Notes under the pieces: model-generated
What the model was told of the DNA's origin: nothing
The model's input: only the letters and a program-made list of their open reading frames with translations
Database searches by the model: none
Part shown: one piece after another, positions 44,600 through 55,936 of the stretch
Layout: each line of letters starts with the position of its first letter
Numbering within the stretch: position 1 is the stretch's first letter
NCBI RefSeq assembly: GCF_000002425.4
Contig: NC_037264.1
Span: 7,851,399 to 7,915,398 of the forward strand
Length of the DNA stretch: 64,000 nt
Reading direction: 5' to 3'
Origin: Physcomitrium patens
Lineage: Eukaryota > Streptophyta > Bryopsida > Funariales > Funariaceae
Position numbers and translations under genes: made by a program

Positions 44600-47165
44600 T
44601 CATAGGGCATAAAAAGAACTAAATAGTGAAGGTTGAAACATTTTTAATTCTTTTTTGCACAAACAATATCACGATACATATGAAGTTGCAGCATGTTAAA
44701 GCATGGATAGAATACAATGTCCTCATAGATGTCTTAAAGAAGTAGTTTTTCTACCAAGTAAATTTCAAACACATCCTTGCACCTCATTTTCTGACTAAGA
44801 AGGAACTCATGTTTATAATCAATTGAGACATTGTGGACATGATTATTGATAATATATTGTTCAATGTAGATGATAAGAAATTCACATCAATTCATAGATG
44901 GGCATTTTCAATTTTTAAGTTGCTCAAAGATACAAACAATGATAAAATTGAGCTTTGTAAAGAGCAAGATTTGAACCACAAAGCATACAAGGTAGAAATA
45001 AATTTTTTACAGTTGTTCCATCTTGTGATTAGCTTTGTCTCTTGTGAAGCCTTGTTTCAAATGATAGCATGTCTTATAGATGTCACAAAAGCCATGTCAT
45101 ACATGGGTTGCTTTAGTAGATGTAATGAAGATCATGTAGCTTCATTTATGAAGGTGTTTTATAATGTGAGCTTACAAAAAATCTTCAAGCTCTTCTACAA
45201 ACATTGGGCATTTTTGCTTGCTTTTGATGTTGGCTCAAAATAAAATACCTCTTATCTTGACTTCCAAGTCCAATTTGAACATCAATCAAAGTTGTACAAG
45301 CTCCACCTCCTTGCCATTCTACTTTTTAATCACAAGATAGCGAAAGTAATCTTTGCTGCAAATGCAAAACTTTTGGATGTCGTAGCTTCAAAATGGAGGA
45401 TACAACTAATTGAAATTAACATAGATGGAGTGTGAATAATGATTGGACAAATTATTGGCATTGTGATAAAGATGGTTGAGGTAATTGGTGATGGAATTAT
45501 ATGAGTGTGGTGTGTTTTGTACCATCTTAATCTTAAAGGTTCAAGCCGAATACTTCAAGTTATATGATGACTAGTTTATCAACATCTTGACATGCTTCAT
45601 CTCTTATCTTTATCAATAGTACAATCTCATCAAGAAGATAGGTTATACATGTCCAAAATTCGTAGATATGCAGTGGTCATTTATAAAAAAAATTGAATAG
45701 ATTTTTACGGCAAGAGCACTTGATGATTTGCAAGTATCTTATATAGAAGGTATTTACATATATTCTCGTCCATTCTTAGATGGTGGTACTACTTATACTT
45801 GACAATGTTGCAGAAGTAATCTACACTATTGTAACATGTTTGCAAGGATTGAGTATCCTTTTAAATCAATAGAAAGTCCAATTCAAAGGCTTGATTCAAT
45901 TTTTGGTGGATTTGTACAAAGTACAAGGTCTGTACAATGCCGAGACTCCAACCATAGCTTATAATGCCTCAAATCTAGTCATTTGTAGATCTTGCTTTGT
46001 GGCTCTTATAAATAAAGAGGCTTTTATTTAAGATCAAGGCATCCTCATGATAAGCCTCATAATTTCATTGCTTGCAATTGAGATTGAGGTCATAGTTTAT
46101 AATGTCGCAATCATGTTTGTTGGGCTTATTAATGGGATTGTGTTTATTATTGTCTAATATAATCGCAACAATGATGCCAACAACAAGGATATTTTGAACA
46201 TTCTATCTCATAATTTAAGTATACTATAAATATCTCTATGTCATAGATTTACATATGTATTCTAATAAATACCTATATGATTAGGTAGAAGTAATAAAAA
46301 TAGATAAAAATAGGTTAATTTCATAATACCTTCCAGAGAAGCTTCTTAGAAACTTTATAGATATTACTTTTACTTTATATATGTTTGTAGTTGATTGGTA
46401 GGTTAAAAACTTGGTTAATAAGTTAACCATGTGTTGGTAGCTTATAGAGAAACCTAATTATGTGGTGTACATATAGAAAATTTACCTTACAAGTTAAGCT
46501 ATGTATTTTGCAAAGGCAACATGTTTTGGAGGTTTTATATGACATTGCAATGTAGTTCCTAATTAAGAGTATATGTGGAGGCAAGAGTGAAGCCTTCTTT
46601 ACTTTTATCAATGCCTTTCTTGTCCTTAGTCTTGTTTAAGACTTTTTAATCTTCATATTTTTAGCAATAGTTATTCTAGTCCAATATTATATCATCTTTG
46701 AGTGACATTCTAGTTCTTTTTAGTGACACAAGAATGTATTGAGGATTTCTTTCTTTGAGATTCATGTCCTTAATACTCTTTAATATATTTCCATCCATTG
46801 GCACAAGCTAGGGTTGGAATTGGCTGAGTGAGATGCTTAATCCATTGAAGATATTGAGAATGACCACCAAGCCATAGTACTCGCTTACAACAAGGAGATG
46901 ATCTTTAAGAACGCTATTGAAAAATGCTTTGATTTGCAAACAAAATTTCACATTGGATGGGTTCATTATAATGGATGGTTTCCACAACTTCAAAATTTTT
47001 GTGGCATGCTAGCCTCCATTTTTCCTAATACAAGAACTAAAAAATTTGACTTCTCTATGATTAAGTAGAAAAAGAACAAGTATTGACAATGCCTCATGGA
47101 CTTCTTGCTTGAGAGTAGCTTGCACTCAACAATTCAAAAGAGTGTGTCAAATTTGATGAAGATAG
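44600..47165 (+). pseudogene. hAT-type transposase, decayed and split
   Basis: Fragments in order: an N-terminal part near 44600-44830; an open stretch 44833-45243 (IIDNILFNVDDKKF, FVSCEALFQMIACLIDVTKA, WAFLLAFDVGSK); then SYLDFQVQF, LHLLAILLF, KWRIQLIEINIDGV and VWCVLYHLNL to about 45540; then NRNNDANN near 46160. After the LTR insertion the C-terminal dimerisation region follows: NDHQAIVLAYNKE, LQNFCGMLASIFPNT (46850-47040). Similarity is to a hAT-like family remembered from oomycetes and bryophytes. Many stops make it non-functional. Confidence 0.75.
46280..46785 (+). repeat. Solo LTR inside the hAT transposase
   Basis: A direct repeat of 40636-41105. The hAT protein similarity continues on both sides, so this is best read as a solo LTR of the decayed retroelement family inserted into the hAT element. 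The exact ends and target duplication are not resolved. Confidence 0.65.
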
Positions 47166-47299
47166 ATGTTTTTGGACAGCTCTATAGATGAATTTCATCC
47201 ATTTGCAATTTACCTAAAATAAAACCTAGCCTCGTCCCTAAAATAAGCAAAATTAGGTATTTCAAAGAAAGCCCTAGTTTAAAGAGGCTTGGTGATTGC

Positions 47300-48010
47300 A
47301 ACTTGCCTCCTGAAGCTGAGCCCCCAGTTTCTAGGAACCTATGGATACATCTAAATGGAGGCAAATATGTGCAGCAAATGCCAGAATCATCTTAGGACTT
47401 CTGTGGTCTCGAGAGTATGTACGCAAAGATACACTGATTATGAAGAATCGTATGAATGTCATCCCAGACAGTGAGCTGACCTAAAGCAGAGCTTAAGTGC
47501 ACAGACCTCATCATTAATTTACCCTAGCTAATATACACCTATATGTGACTAAGTCATAGCAGCACGAGTCCATGAACCATGGTAACAACCTCGTCAGTTG
47601 AACTTGTTTCTGTTCTTACCGACTACATCTGCATTTGCTGTATATTTCCAAAACATCTTAATCAAGGTAATGGCCCAGTTAAAAACACAAGCAAGTATTG
47701 AACAATTATTGGCACACCGAAGATCTTGGTGTCCACTAAATTCCATAACAATCTTGGGAGTGAAGCTTTTGCACCATGCCACTTTGCCATTCTAGACATG
47801 TTTCCTCCACAATTAAGCTACTCCTATCATCATAACTGACGAAAGACCTTAGCGCGAATCATTAACAAACTTGTGACGGGGTTCACAAATGCTTGTCTAA
47901 GCAGAAACCCTAAGCAGCTTTCATCCTCTGAGACTGGAGCTAGAAGGATGTGAATTGAGAGTTTGAAAGAAGCAGAGACGTTAATCTAAGTAGGGCAACA
48001 AGCTAAAGTA
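47300..48010. other. Intergenic sequence, nothing recognised
   Basis: Non-repetitive sequence between the hAT relic and the HET gene. It probably includes the 3' untranslated part of the HET gene. No further gene or repeat is seen. Confidence 0.5.
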
Positions 48011-49957
48011 TCAGTGTATTGTACCAACACATATACGCCTCTTGCAAATATTCCTCACCCTACCAATGTACCAACAGAGCGCGTCGCCATAATTGTCCCA
48101 CACGTCATCACCATTCAGTACAAGCACATTGCAACTAATCTCACGCACTCTGACGCCCAAAGATGACTTGTAGAAGAAACCGTAAGTATCGTAGGAACTT
48201 TGCACCGACGAAGGCACGCTGCACAACACAAACCCAAGTTTCTTTTTGACCACTAATATGGCATCTCGGTCGACCAATGACGCAATTTTATGTGCGCTGT
48301 TGTCTTCTAGTGGCACTAAGGCACAAGCTTCTAGTATGTTCGCTACCACCTGCGATGTGGTTAACTTTTGTGTGTCCAAGTGCCATTTGATATCTGATGC
48401 AGCAATGCCAAATTCCTCCAAGATGTTGCACCTATTCTTGTCCTTGGACGATTCAACTTCATCTGCAGATTTCTTGTTATTGTATACTGAAAGTATTACG
48501 GTATCTACATCCCTTGTTGTGACTTCAGCATCATTTCCACGGTTGCGAAACATCCATAGCACTACACATGTAATTGTAAGCAAAGCAGGGTCTTGAATGC
48601 TGCCAACTGGATCAAAATCCTTTTCAACATGCACAGCCTCCACAAAGTCTTGCAAGATCTTTCCAATGGTCTCCATGCTTGTCCGGAGTTTAAAAGGATT
48701 GACCATCTGGACCAATCCACCCGTTGCATATACACGATCTCCCTCGCACACTAGATTGTGGTAGGAATCTTCTTCTTCATTCATCGCACAGGTTGATTTA
48801 ACCAACTTCCACGCATCTTTTAGGTCTACATCCTTCAAGCTTGGTAACCATGTGTTCCCATGGACCAATTGAGGTCGCAGCGGGAGGGCACAGACTCCAC
48901 GCTCTACGAGCTTTTTTACAGCCTCAATGAACACATCTTCATATTCTCTTTTATAGTCCACGCGACTTATCTTTATACCCAAGAGAGCACACACACCATA
49001 AACTCGATCATGAATGAACTTGCAGTCACGCTTATGAAGCTGCTTGAAAACTCTATAGGCAGTGTATTCCAAGCATCTTCTCCGCTCCTTCAACCGCTTC
49101 GTGTCTTTATACCAATTGAGATTAATTGGCGTCATCAAATTCACAATGTCGCGAACTTTCTGGCATACACCTAAACAGTCGATAACAGACAAAGTGCAGG
49201 GATGCGTAAGCGATCCTGCCCAGTATTCAGTCCCCACGTCGCATACAAGATCAAATGCATGAATAAATTCCCTAATTTCATCCATTGTTGTTACATCGCG
49301 CTTCAGCTTCCCATCTTGATCAAATCCTACAAAGGTGAGAAATGCTGGTACTATAGCTTCTTGCAACGTCCACACACGCTTGAACCACTGCATTTCGTTC
49401 ACAACAACTGCCGCTTCTTCAATCCCCTCCATGGTTTTAAGGTAAGTACAATGACGAGATGACGTACATTCCCGGCCCAAGCTCTTTAAATCAATAAGCA
49501 GTTCCGTAAGACGACGCAGGGAGGTTAGCTGCCGGCCATAATCTCCCGTCAACACCACGGCAACATACTCTGCGTCTTCATATATCTTATGCATATTCTT
49601 GATTTGTGCATGCTTATCCTCCCCATGAACTTGGTCGATGCACAAGCTGTCTATCCAGACGCAGTCGTAAGATTTGACCAAGGCTTTACAACGTTCAAGG
49701 GACATCCAAGTTGCGACTTTCCATTTTATACCCTTGATGGTGTTGGTATTGCCCCCCCATATGTGGCTTATCGCTACATACGGTTCCTTCGGCCCAAGAG
49801 GCCTGATTACCAACTCACCGTTGCCGCTCGTGGTGAGCACTCTTCTCTTGCCAAGCTTTCCAAACTCAAAGCGAATCATGTCGGGCGAGACCCTTTCAGA
49901 AGAGCATAGACGATTTGATCTCTGTCGCTTTCTGTGCCTGGCTGAAGCTACGTACAT
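48011..49957 (-). CDS. HET-domain protein (heterokaryon-incompatibility type)
   Basis: A 648-codon intronless frame. ATG 49957 (MYVASARHRKRQR) is chosen because the frame upstream to 50005 offers only a TTG. The HET domain spans residues about 58-200, with its usual blocks YVAISHIWGG (60-69), VWIDSLCIDQ (100-109) and WFKRVWTLQEAIV (191-203). A basic RHRKRQR stretch near the N-terminus could be a nuclear signal. The remaining 450 residues have no recognised domain. HET proteins are typical of filamentous fungi, where they trigger non-self recognition cell death; the role in a plant is unknown. No disruption is seen, so the gene is probably functional. Fungal origin by transfer is an inference. 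Confidence 0.88.
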   Translation of the reverse strand: MYVASARHRKRQRSNRLCSSERVSPDMIRFEFGKLGKRRVLTTSGNGELVIRPLGPKEPYVAISHIWGGNTNTIKGIKWKVATWMSLERCKALVKSYDCVWIDSLCIDQVHGEDKHAQIKNMHKIYEDAEYVAVVLTGDYGRQLTSLRRLTELLIDLKSLGRECTSSRHCTYLKTMEGIEEAAVVVNEMQWFKRVWTLQEAIVPAFLTFVGFDQDGKLKRDVTTMDEIREFIHAFDLVCDVGTEYWAGSLTHPCTLSVIDCLGVCQKVRDIVNLMTPINLNWYKDTKRLKERRRCLEYTAYRVFKQLHKRDCKFIHDRVYGVCALLGIKISRVDYKREYEDVFIEAVKKLVERGVCALPLRPQLVHGNTWLPSLKDVDLKDAWKLVKSTCAMNEEEDSYHNLVCEGDRVYATGGLVQMVNPFKLRTSMETIGKILQDFVEAVHVEKDFDPVGSIQDPALLTITCVVLWMFRNRGNDAEVTTRDVDTVILSVYNNKKSADEVESSKDKNRCNILEEFGIAASDIKWHLDTQKLTTSQVVANILEACALVPLEDNSAHKIASLVDRDAILVVKKKLGFVLCSVPSSVQSSYDTYGFFYKSSLGVRVREISCNVLVLNGDDVWDNYGDALCWYIGRVRNICKRRICVGTIH

Positions 49958-49999
49958 GTTAATTGGCGTAGGAGATTCAAGACAATCAGTAACACTCGA

Positions 50000-52206
50000 A
50001 ATCAATAAGAAAGGTTAGAGCACTCGACACTCAAATTCTACTTGTAAAACAAGTTTAGTTTTATTTTCAAATTGAGGTTTATTCCAGACGATTCGTCAAT
50101 ACAACAAAACGATGGATTCATGTAACAAAACCAAACATATACAACACACAAACAGCAATTACACATACACTAGTTAGATTGCCGCCATCAAAACGAAACT
50201 CATAGAATTGGCCACACATTCCCAATTACCTTGCACGTAGTTAGGATATGCTTCTGGATCTGCTTCTGTTCCACCAACGGCTCTCGAAATCAAGTGGTTT
50301 ACAATTCTAGTACATTTATCTTCAAACCTTACTCCTAAGAGTGCTAAATGAATTAAGTGTGATCTAACCTGCAACTCCAGCGCGATCTTCTAACGACATC
50401 TGGCGAGGTGCTCCAACATTCGCTGCTTGCAACTACTCGCAAGCAAATCGGAAGCAGAACGTAGAACTAACATTAGGGTTTGGAACGCATCTGCTTCTCA
50501 AATTCTGATGCCCCAGCTCTTGGGCGTGAGTGCGGCAGGATTGTGGCGATCGAGAGTGTAGAGAACATTCATGAGACTAAGTGCATGCGTCGGCTGCATT
50601 CCACTCCCGAGTACTCATCCCTGCCACTTTCAATTTCCTCTTGCGATTCCTAGTGCATCAGTGACTCCAGGGTTTGGCCGGAAGCTCATTATACCACGTT
50701 ACTCTAAGTCTGCACGACAAAACTTACCATAAGCCCTAACTTACTGAGGCTTTGCAAATTGCCTTGCACCAAGATTTTACCGTTGATGAGGTTTGGCCAC
50801 TGGTGGCACTGTTTCATTGAAAACCGGAAATTCTCGGGCACTGTGCTCCTCTATTGTAAGTCCCCGCCCTCGAACACAAGCTTGTACTCTGTAGTGCTTT
50901 GACTGTAGTTATCTGGTGGCTCTCGAGTTAAACTAACAGCCCATTCTCTGTATGCTTGAACAGACATGTCAGTCACCAAATTTCTCAGTCGTGAGCATAT
51001 GACAATTTTGTTGCGTTATCTACCTTAAAAAAAACGATTCATGCGTGAGGTGGTCATCACTCTGAAGCACGCAGGTTTTGCAGCGATATGCGAATACGTT
51101 AGTCCTTACAGACGTCCTGGTTTGGATAACTTTGAAATTGGCTCCGTCAGATTAGATTCTGCATAGTGATCGAACAGTGCAATTGTATAATGTGACCGTC
51201 TTCTCAAACCGTGATAAGAGATATCAACCTTCACAGCATGGAGAAAGCCGATTGGAAACATTCAGGGCTGAAGTTCACAAACATTACAAAATCCTTCGTC
51301 ATAAGATAGAGCAAGGAAGAGATCACTGTAATAAACTTTCAGAAGCTTTTTGTACTTCACGTTACTTAGAAGTTTACGCAATAACTGTAACGAGGTACAT
51401 GACGACCATACACAAACCAATTAAATCTTCCGCTTCTTCAATCGAGATAGGACCGTTGAGTTCTATTCTTTGGCATGGACAGATGCACGGATTCCACCAA
51501 ACACGATTACAATTAGATTCGTACAAGGATTTACAATTAGCGGGAAAATAATGTGCCGAGTTGACAGCACATAGACGGACTTTGCAGATATTAAAAATGG
51601 TTCCAATTTAACTTGGATGTAGTTGAGTACAGAATCCAAATCAGCCAATACGAATAAAAAACGTTCGGTATTCAAAATTTCCAAGTGTCTGCTGAAGATT
51701 CCGGTTCAATAAATTCGATCTAGCAGCACCACTAACTCCGTCTGCATACGTACTTCACATCAGATGGAAAGGGAATCTCCAATGCAACACCTCTACTGAA
51801 GGATCTGACAGCAAATTGGACCTTAAAATGGTAGAAGCTTCGTTGAAGAGTATGTTCATGTAATAGTCTTTGATCATGAAGCCAACTCGTGGATTCCCAT
51901 TCTTTTAATTCTCCAAGCCAAAGAGAGCCTTAGAAGTGGGGAGCAGTACTTCTGTCAAAGATATATTTCCGGTAATCTGAACGTACATGACTAATTGGAT
52001 AAAACCAGTCGTTTAGTACTAAGCATCATAACTCTACTGGAAACATACTTCAAACTCTAGAGAAGATGCACATTTTGATCATTTCTTTTAAGACTCGAAA
52101 CCGTGCTTCAGTGGGGACCAAAAACAAATTGGTATAAATCTTCCAAAATTTCCGTATGTTTGCTGAAGTAGAGCTATCCAAGCTTGAGTTCTGACCATAA
52201 ATAAAA
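50000..52206. other. Intergenic / untranslated sequence with one unassigned frame
   Basis: A moderately GC-rich stretch (50400-50900) that could be promoter or 5' leader of the HET gene. A minus-strand frame at 50174-50374 (66 codons, LEDR-free, containing VGGTEADPEAYPNYVQ) looks protein-like but has no ATG of its own in a good context and no recognised family. A short minus-strand ATG frame (MSLEDRAGVA) just upstream at about 50399 ends at a possible donor. Part of 51500-52206 is probably the 3' untranslated region of the clamp gene. Confidence 0.35.
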
Positions 52207-53601
52207 TCATTCGTACAGGCCTTCTTGCTCCCATACGTCCACGAGAAAGTCGACCATTTCCTAATGTTCCACTTGTCAAATCAGTATTACATTCACAGAT
52301 ATGTTCAAAGTCATCGTCTAAAAACTTAGTTACCCACAAATTCAATGACCCATAACTACGTGGAGATATTATAGCTCCGGGCATTTACGCTTCTCTGATA
52401 TGTACAAATTAATAATGAATGGAGTATGAGCATAGCTGCTTACAGTTAATGGTATGCGCTGTGCAAAGGGACGGCTGGTGGCAAGCAGATCCTCATACGT
52501 TGTGCTCCAGCTGGATGGCATCAGGCTCCATACTCGTAAGTACAATAATATACTACATGCTACAAATCCTAAAACATACTTCGCTTCAGTTGCGATGGAA
52601 TTTTTCAAGATTTCAGACATGAACAGTTTTTAAAATATAAAACAGGATTCCATGACCAATCTTATCACACTAATTTACATTCAGTGTCCGTGTACTTAGA
52701 ATAGTTCTAGCAGATATCCTCAATGCTCGTAGAAATACCATGAGAAAATGATAAAACACGAATGGACTTTGCACAGGGAATGAATTACAGTCAACCTACA
52801 GAAAACACTATTCTCCAGAAATCGTTCCAAAAGAGTCAAAACGTTTACCTAATAACAGGCTCTCGAGGCTCCATAGCCTTGGGCCGCTGTCGAGTTCCCA
52901 CCCATTCCTGTCGTCTCTCTTTCCAAAGTATCAATGCTGCATTTAACAACAAATTATTAAGTGATCACAAGTTTACAACGCAAGAGAAAAACGACCTCGC
53001 CATACAAGGAATGCACTGAAAAAATATATACACACATATATACATAAATAGAAAACACAGTTCATTCAAGAAAGATTACAAACGAAGCTGAAAATACATT
53101 TAAAACTTGTCTGTCTGACCAACAGACCATCCGATCATTGTTTAGGTCATTTCACACTAGAGGTCACCTCAAATGGGTTGGAAGTTGAAAAATACTGACA
53201 AAATATCCATAGATGACAACTGCGATCGATATGAGTTATAAACGACTACAAGAAACATAACGCCAGCTAGGACTCAATTGCAGGACCGAGTTCTGATCAA
53301 CATGAAAAAAGTTCAGAGGTTTCCGGTGAACTACCGTGATTAACGAATACAGAATGGTTGGTGTCGCTTTTCACTGTGGAACTACTTCCCGAGACATTGT
53401 CGCTGCTGCTAACTATGGCGCTTGAACTTCTCTGCTGCCGGGAAGTAATGCCACTGTTGTCCATTTCATTGGGACTTGGACTGGACCAAGACCTAGCAAG
53501 TTATATCGAAAGCCGGCGACCCTCCTTGCAGCGTAATTTAAACTTCAAAGCTTGTGTAACTGACCGACGAGGCTTGGGCGAATCTGTAAGGCAGCTATTT
53601 T
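52207..53601 (-). CDS. Gag1-like clamp (DUF4050) protein, 3' exons
   Basis: A minus-strand spliced gene; five exons are readable. Last exon 52207-52260 (EMVDFLVDVWEQEGLYE, TGA). Then 52444-52525 (SWSTTYEDLLATSRPFAQ), 52849-52936 (LILWKERRQEWVGTRQRP), 53335-53492 (Ser-rich, MDNSGITSRQQRSSS, ending FVNH) and a probable exon 53565-53583 or -53601 (SPKPRR). Junctions are GT-AG and keep frame. The conserved VNHA-LILW...EWVG...WSTTYEDLL...IPL-EMVDFLVD series is the plant Gag1-like clamp domain family; function in plants is unknown. The N-terminal exons and start codon are not located. Transcription may begin near 55.6 kb. Confidence 0.85.
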
Positions 53602-54402
53602 CTGTTGCAAAGTAATCGTATACCAGTTAGATGGAACAACTGCTAGTCTCTGAAGGAAGACAGGAACCTAGTGTCTTTCAAGAGAGAAACATTCATTCTA
53701 TCATCTATCCTTTCTAAGATTGTACGATAAATATCTGTTTTAAACGCGACCCCATTGAACTCCCCATACCCCTAATTCAAACAACTAAAATGCATTTCGT
53801 TGACAACTGTCAGATGTAACAGATGGTGAGATGAGTCAACAAATCCCGTACGCACAAGGCACACTACACATGGAGGCCCTCCACTATACAAAACAAAGCA
53901 ACCACAACGCAGTTTCAGAATTTTGTTGTTAACCTCACCACCCGATAGCTGCATACCTTGTCACCATCTCTGCGAACCCTACGATGGTTACAACGGCTGG
54001 GATAGGGGTCCCGTAAGAAGAAATAAAGATAAATCAAACTCTGAGCCTAATGAAAAATTACTTTCGGCTTTAGCTACAATCTTGGCTGATAAACGTGGCC
54101 GTAAATGAGTTTTTATGGGTGGAATAACAATCCTAAGTTTATGGTAGAATTTCGACAAACATCCAGGAGAGGATAAACGACCTTCAAAAACAAACTGTAA
54201 TGTATCCCAATCTAGGATAAAGACACAAGGAAAGTTTGACGTACAACATCCAATCAATAGCTCGTGTCTGCAGAAGATTAACACTAACAAGAGACTGCAG
54301 TAAACACGACGAGGACTGGTGAATTCGCAGGAGCTCCCACAATTTTCATAAAAATTTCCAGGATGATCAACGATCTCCAGTAGATCTAAATGAGGCACGA
54401 GA

Positions 54403-54437
<35 letters not shown>

Positions 54438-55700
54438 GTTCCGAAAACGTAATGTTACAAATCATCACTAGCAATTGAAGCTAGGACACAACAAGGTTCC
54501 AGGATAAGACTAAGCTTAATTCTTTAGGGCATAAGCGGCACGTATGTAATCTCATTAACTTCCTGCACAAGTTCGTACACTGCGAACAAGGCAAACTAGC
54601 ACTATCAACGAGAGATTAAAGTACAGTTTTAGACATCTTGAACTAAAGAATAGAAAAACAAAGGAAGTATCGGCAACAGTATACATTGAACAAGTATCAT
54701 CTAAAATGCAGAAGGCCAAGCTGTTTCACAAAATGAAACGAACGAAGAAAATGTACAGAGCAAGACTATGTCTGAAATCCCTTGCAGTAAATGATCACAA
54801 GAAACTAACCTAAATGCTACGACCGACATTAGCGATGCAGGGAATCATTAATAAACGAAAGACAACTGCAAACAACCGTTGAGCTACCGTACAGCAAAAC
54901 TACATCTCCAAACGCCGTAGTCTAAAAACCTAACTACAACTTCGTAGAATGCCACCACCTCGTCTCGCAAACCCACAGCAACCGCACATGAAATCGAATC
55001 GTAGCATCAAACCTTTAATTTAAAAAATTAAAATTAAAATTAAAAACTACACGACCAATGTGAGTGCAAACAAACTACATCACCGACGTATTGGAAGTGC
55101 ACATCCAATTGGACACAGACAGTCATGAACTAATAAACAAGCAGTGCGCAATGTAGTAAGCATGCTCTCGCTTCCTAACCTAGGCAACGAACAGATCAAA
55201 CACCGGCGCAAAGTCAAACTAACACACTAGCTTCACCATTGATTCAGTTTGGCAAGATTAGCACCAAATCACAACCAAAACACTTAGAAAAAACGAATTT
55301 AAGAAGTGAGCGGAACAGACCGTAAGTGACGTGAATCTGCTCCAGCTGAGACTTGAAAATTTGGATTCACTGCGACGGCATCGGATCGGGAAAGCGACGC
55401 TACGACGATCTACGGAAGAAGCCTACGAGAGGTGATAAGCATGGCGCGGGATCGCTAAGCTTCGCATCGAATGCAGTGTGCAGCCGAGGTCCCTTTTCTG
55501 ACGGCCCAAACCAGACGACGTGCTCATTTCGAGGACCTGAAAAAGCCTCCATGGCATTTCGATTCCATGCTGCCTTATCAGTTGTCAGGATGGGACGAAG
55601 TTTCCAAACACCTTCCTTCTCCGTACAGTCATTGCTTCGTGTATTCTCACATCTTGGATGAATATATTTATTTATTCATTTAATTTATATAAAAAAGGAA
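53602..55700 (-). other. Probable 5' introns/leader of the clamp gene
   Basis: No exon can be placed with confidence. A minus-strand ATG near 54990 opens MCGCCGFARRGGG, a Cys-rich start reminiscent of family N-termini, but it meets a stop soon after. GC-richer sequence at 55320-55640 suggests a promoter or first exon. A 32-nt A tract lies at 54404-54435. Confidence 0.35.
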
Positions 55701-55727
55701 AGATAGGAAAGTAGATGTTTCTTTTTA

Positions 55728-55936
55728 GGGGAATGTTAAATAGACCAAAGTTTAAATTGACCTACCCATCGTAACCATCATGATGAAAAAAATAAAATAA
55801 AATAAAAGAGTCTATATTTATTTCTCCACTATTAGATCTGCAACCAATAAAAACCAACCACATTCATCATGATTACCATATTTTTCATCAAGGGTGGGTT
55901 GATTTAGTAAAAACATGGATCTATTTAACATTCCCC
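55728..55936. mobile_element. MITE-like foldback element
   Basis: A 209-bp element with inverted ends GGGGAATGTTAAATAGA (left) and its complement at the right. Similarity continues imperfectly for about 60 bp on each side (for example ATCATGATGA inside). There is no coding capacity. The target duplication is unclear. Confidence 0.7.

Larger units (their letters stand above)
44259..47291 (+). mobile_element. hAT-like DNA transposon relic
   Basis: Bounded by imperfect inverted ends (left TAGGCCTCTTTAAATTGAGA, right end inverted CAAGCCTCTTTAAACTAGGG) and an 8-bp duplication with one mismatch (GTGATTAC 44251-44258, GTGATTGC 47292-47299), the length typical of hAT elements. It encodes a decayed hAT-type transposase and contains an inserted LTR (about 46280-46785). 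Without that LTR it is about 2.5 kb. Confidence 0.8.

Noticed and set aside
44376..44603. 75-codon minus-strand frame
   Set aside because: Inside the hAT relic, opposite to its transposase; no similarity seen.
48246..50018. Several + strand frames of 66-116 codons
   Set aside because: They are antisense shadows of the HET-domain gene.
53923..54108. 61-codon + strand frame with a basic C-terminus
   Set aside because: Protein-like composition, but inside a probable intron of the minus-strand clamp gene; no family recognised.
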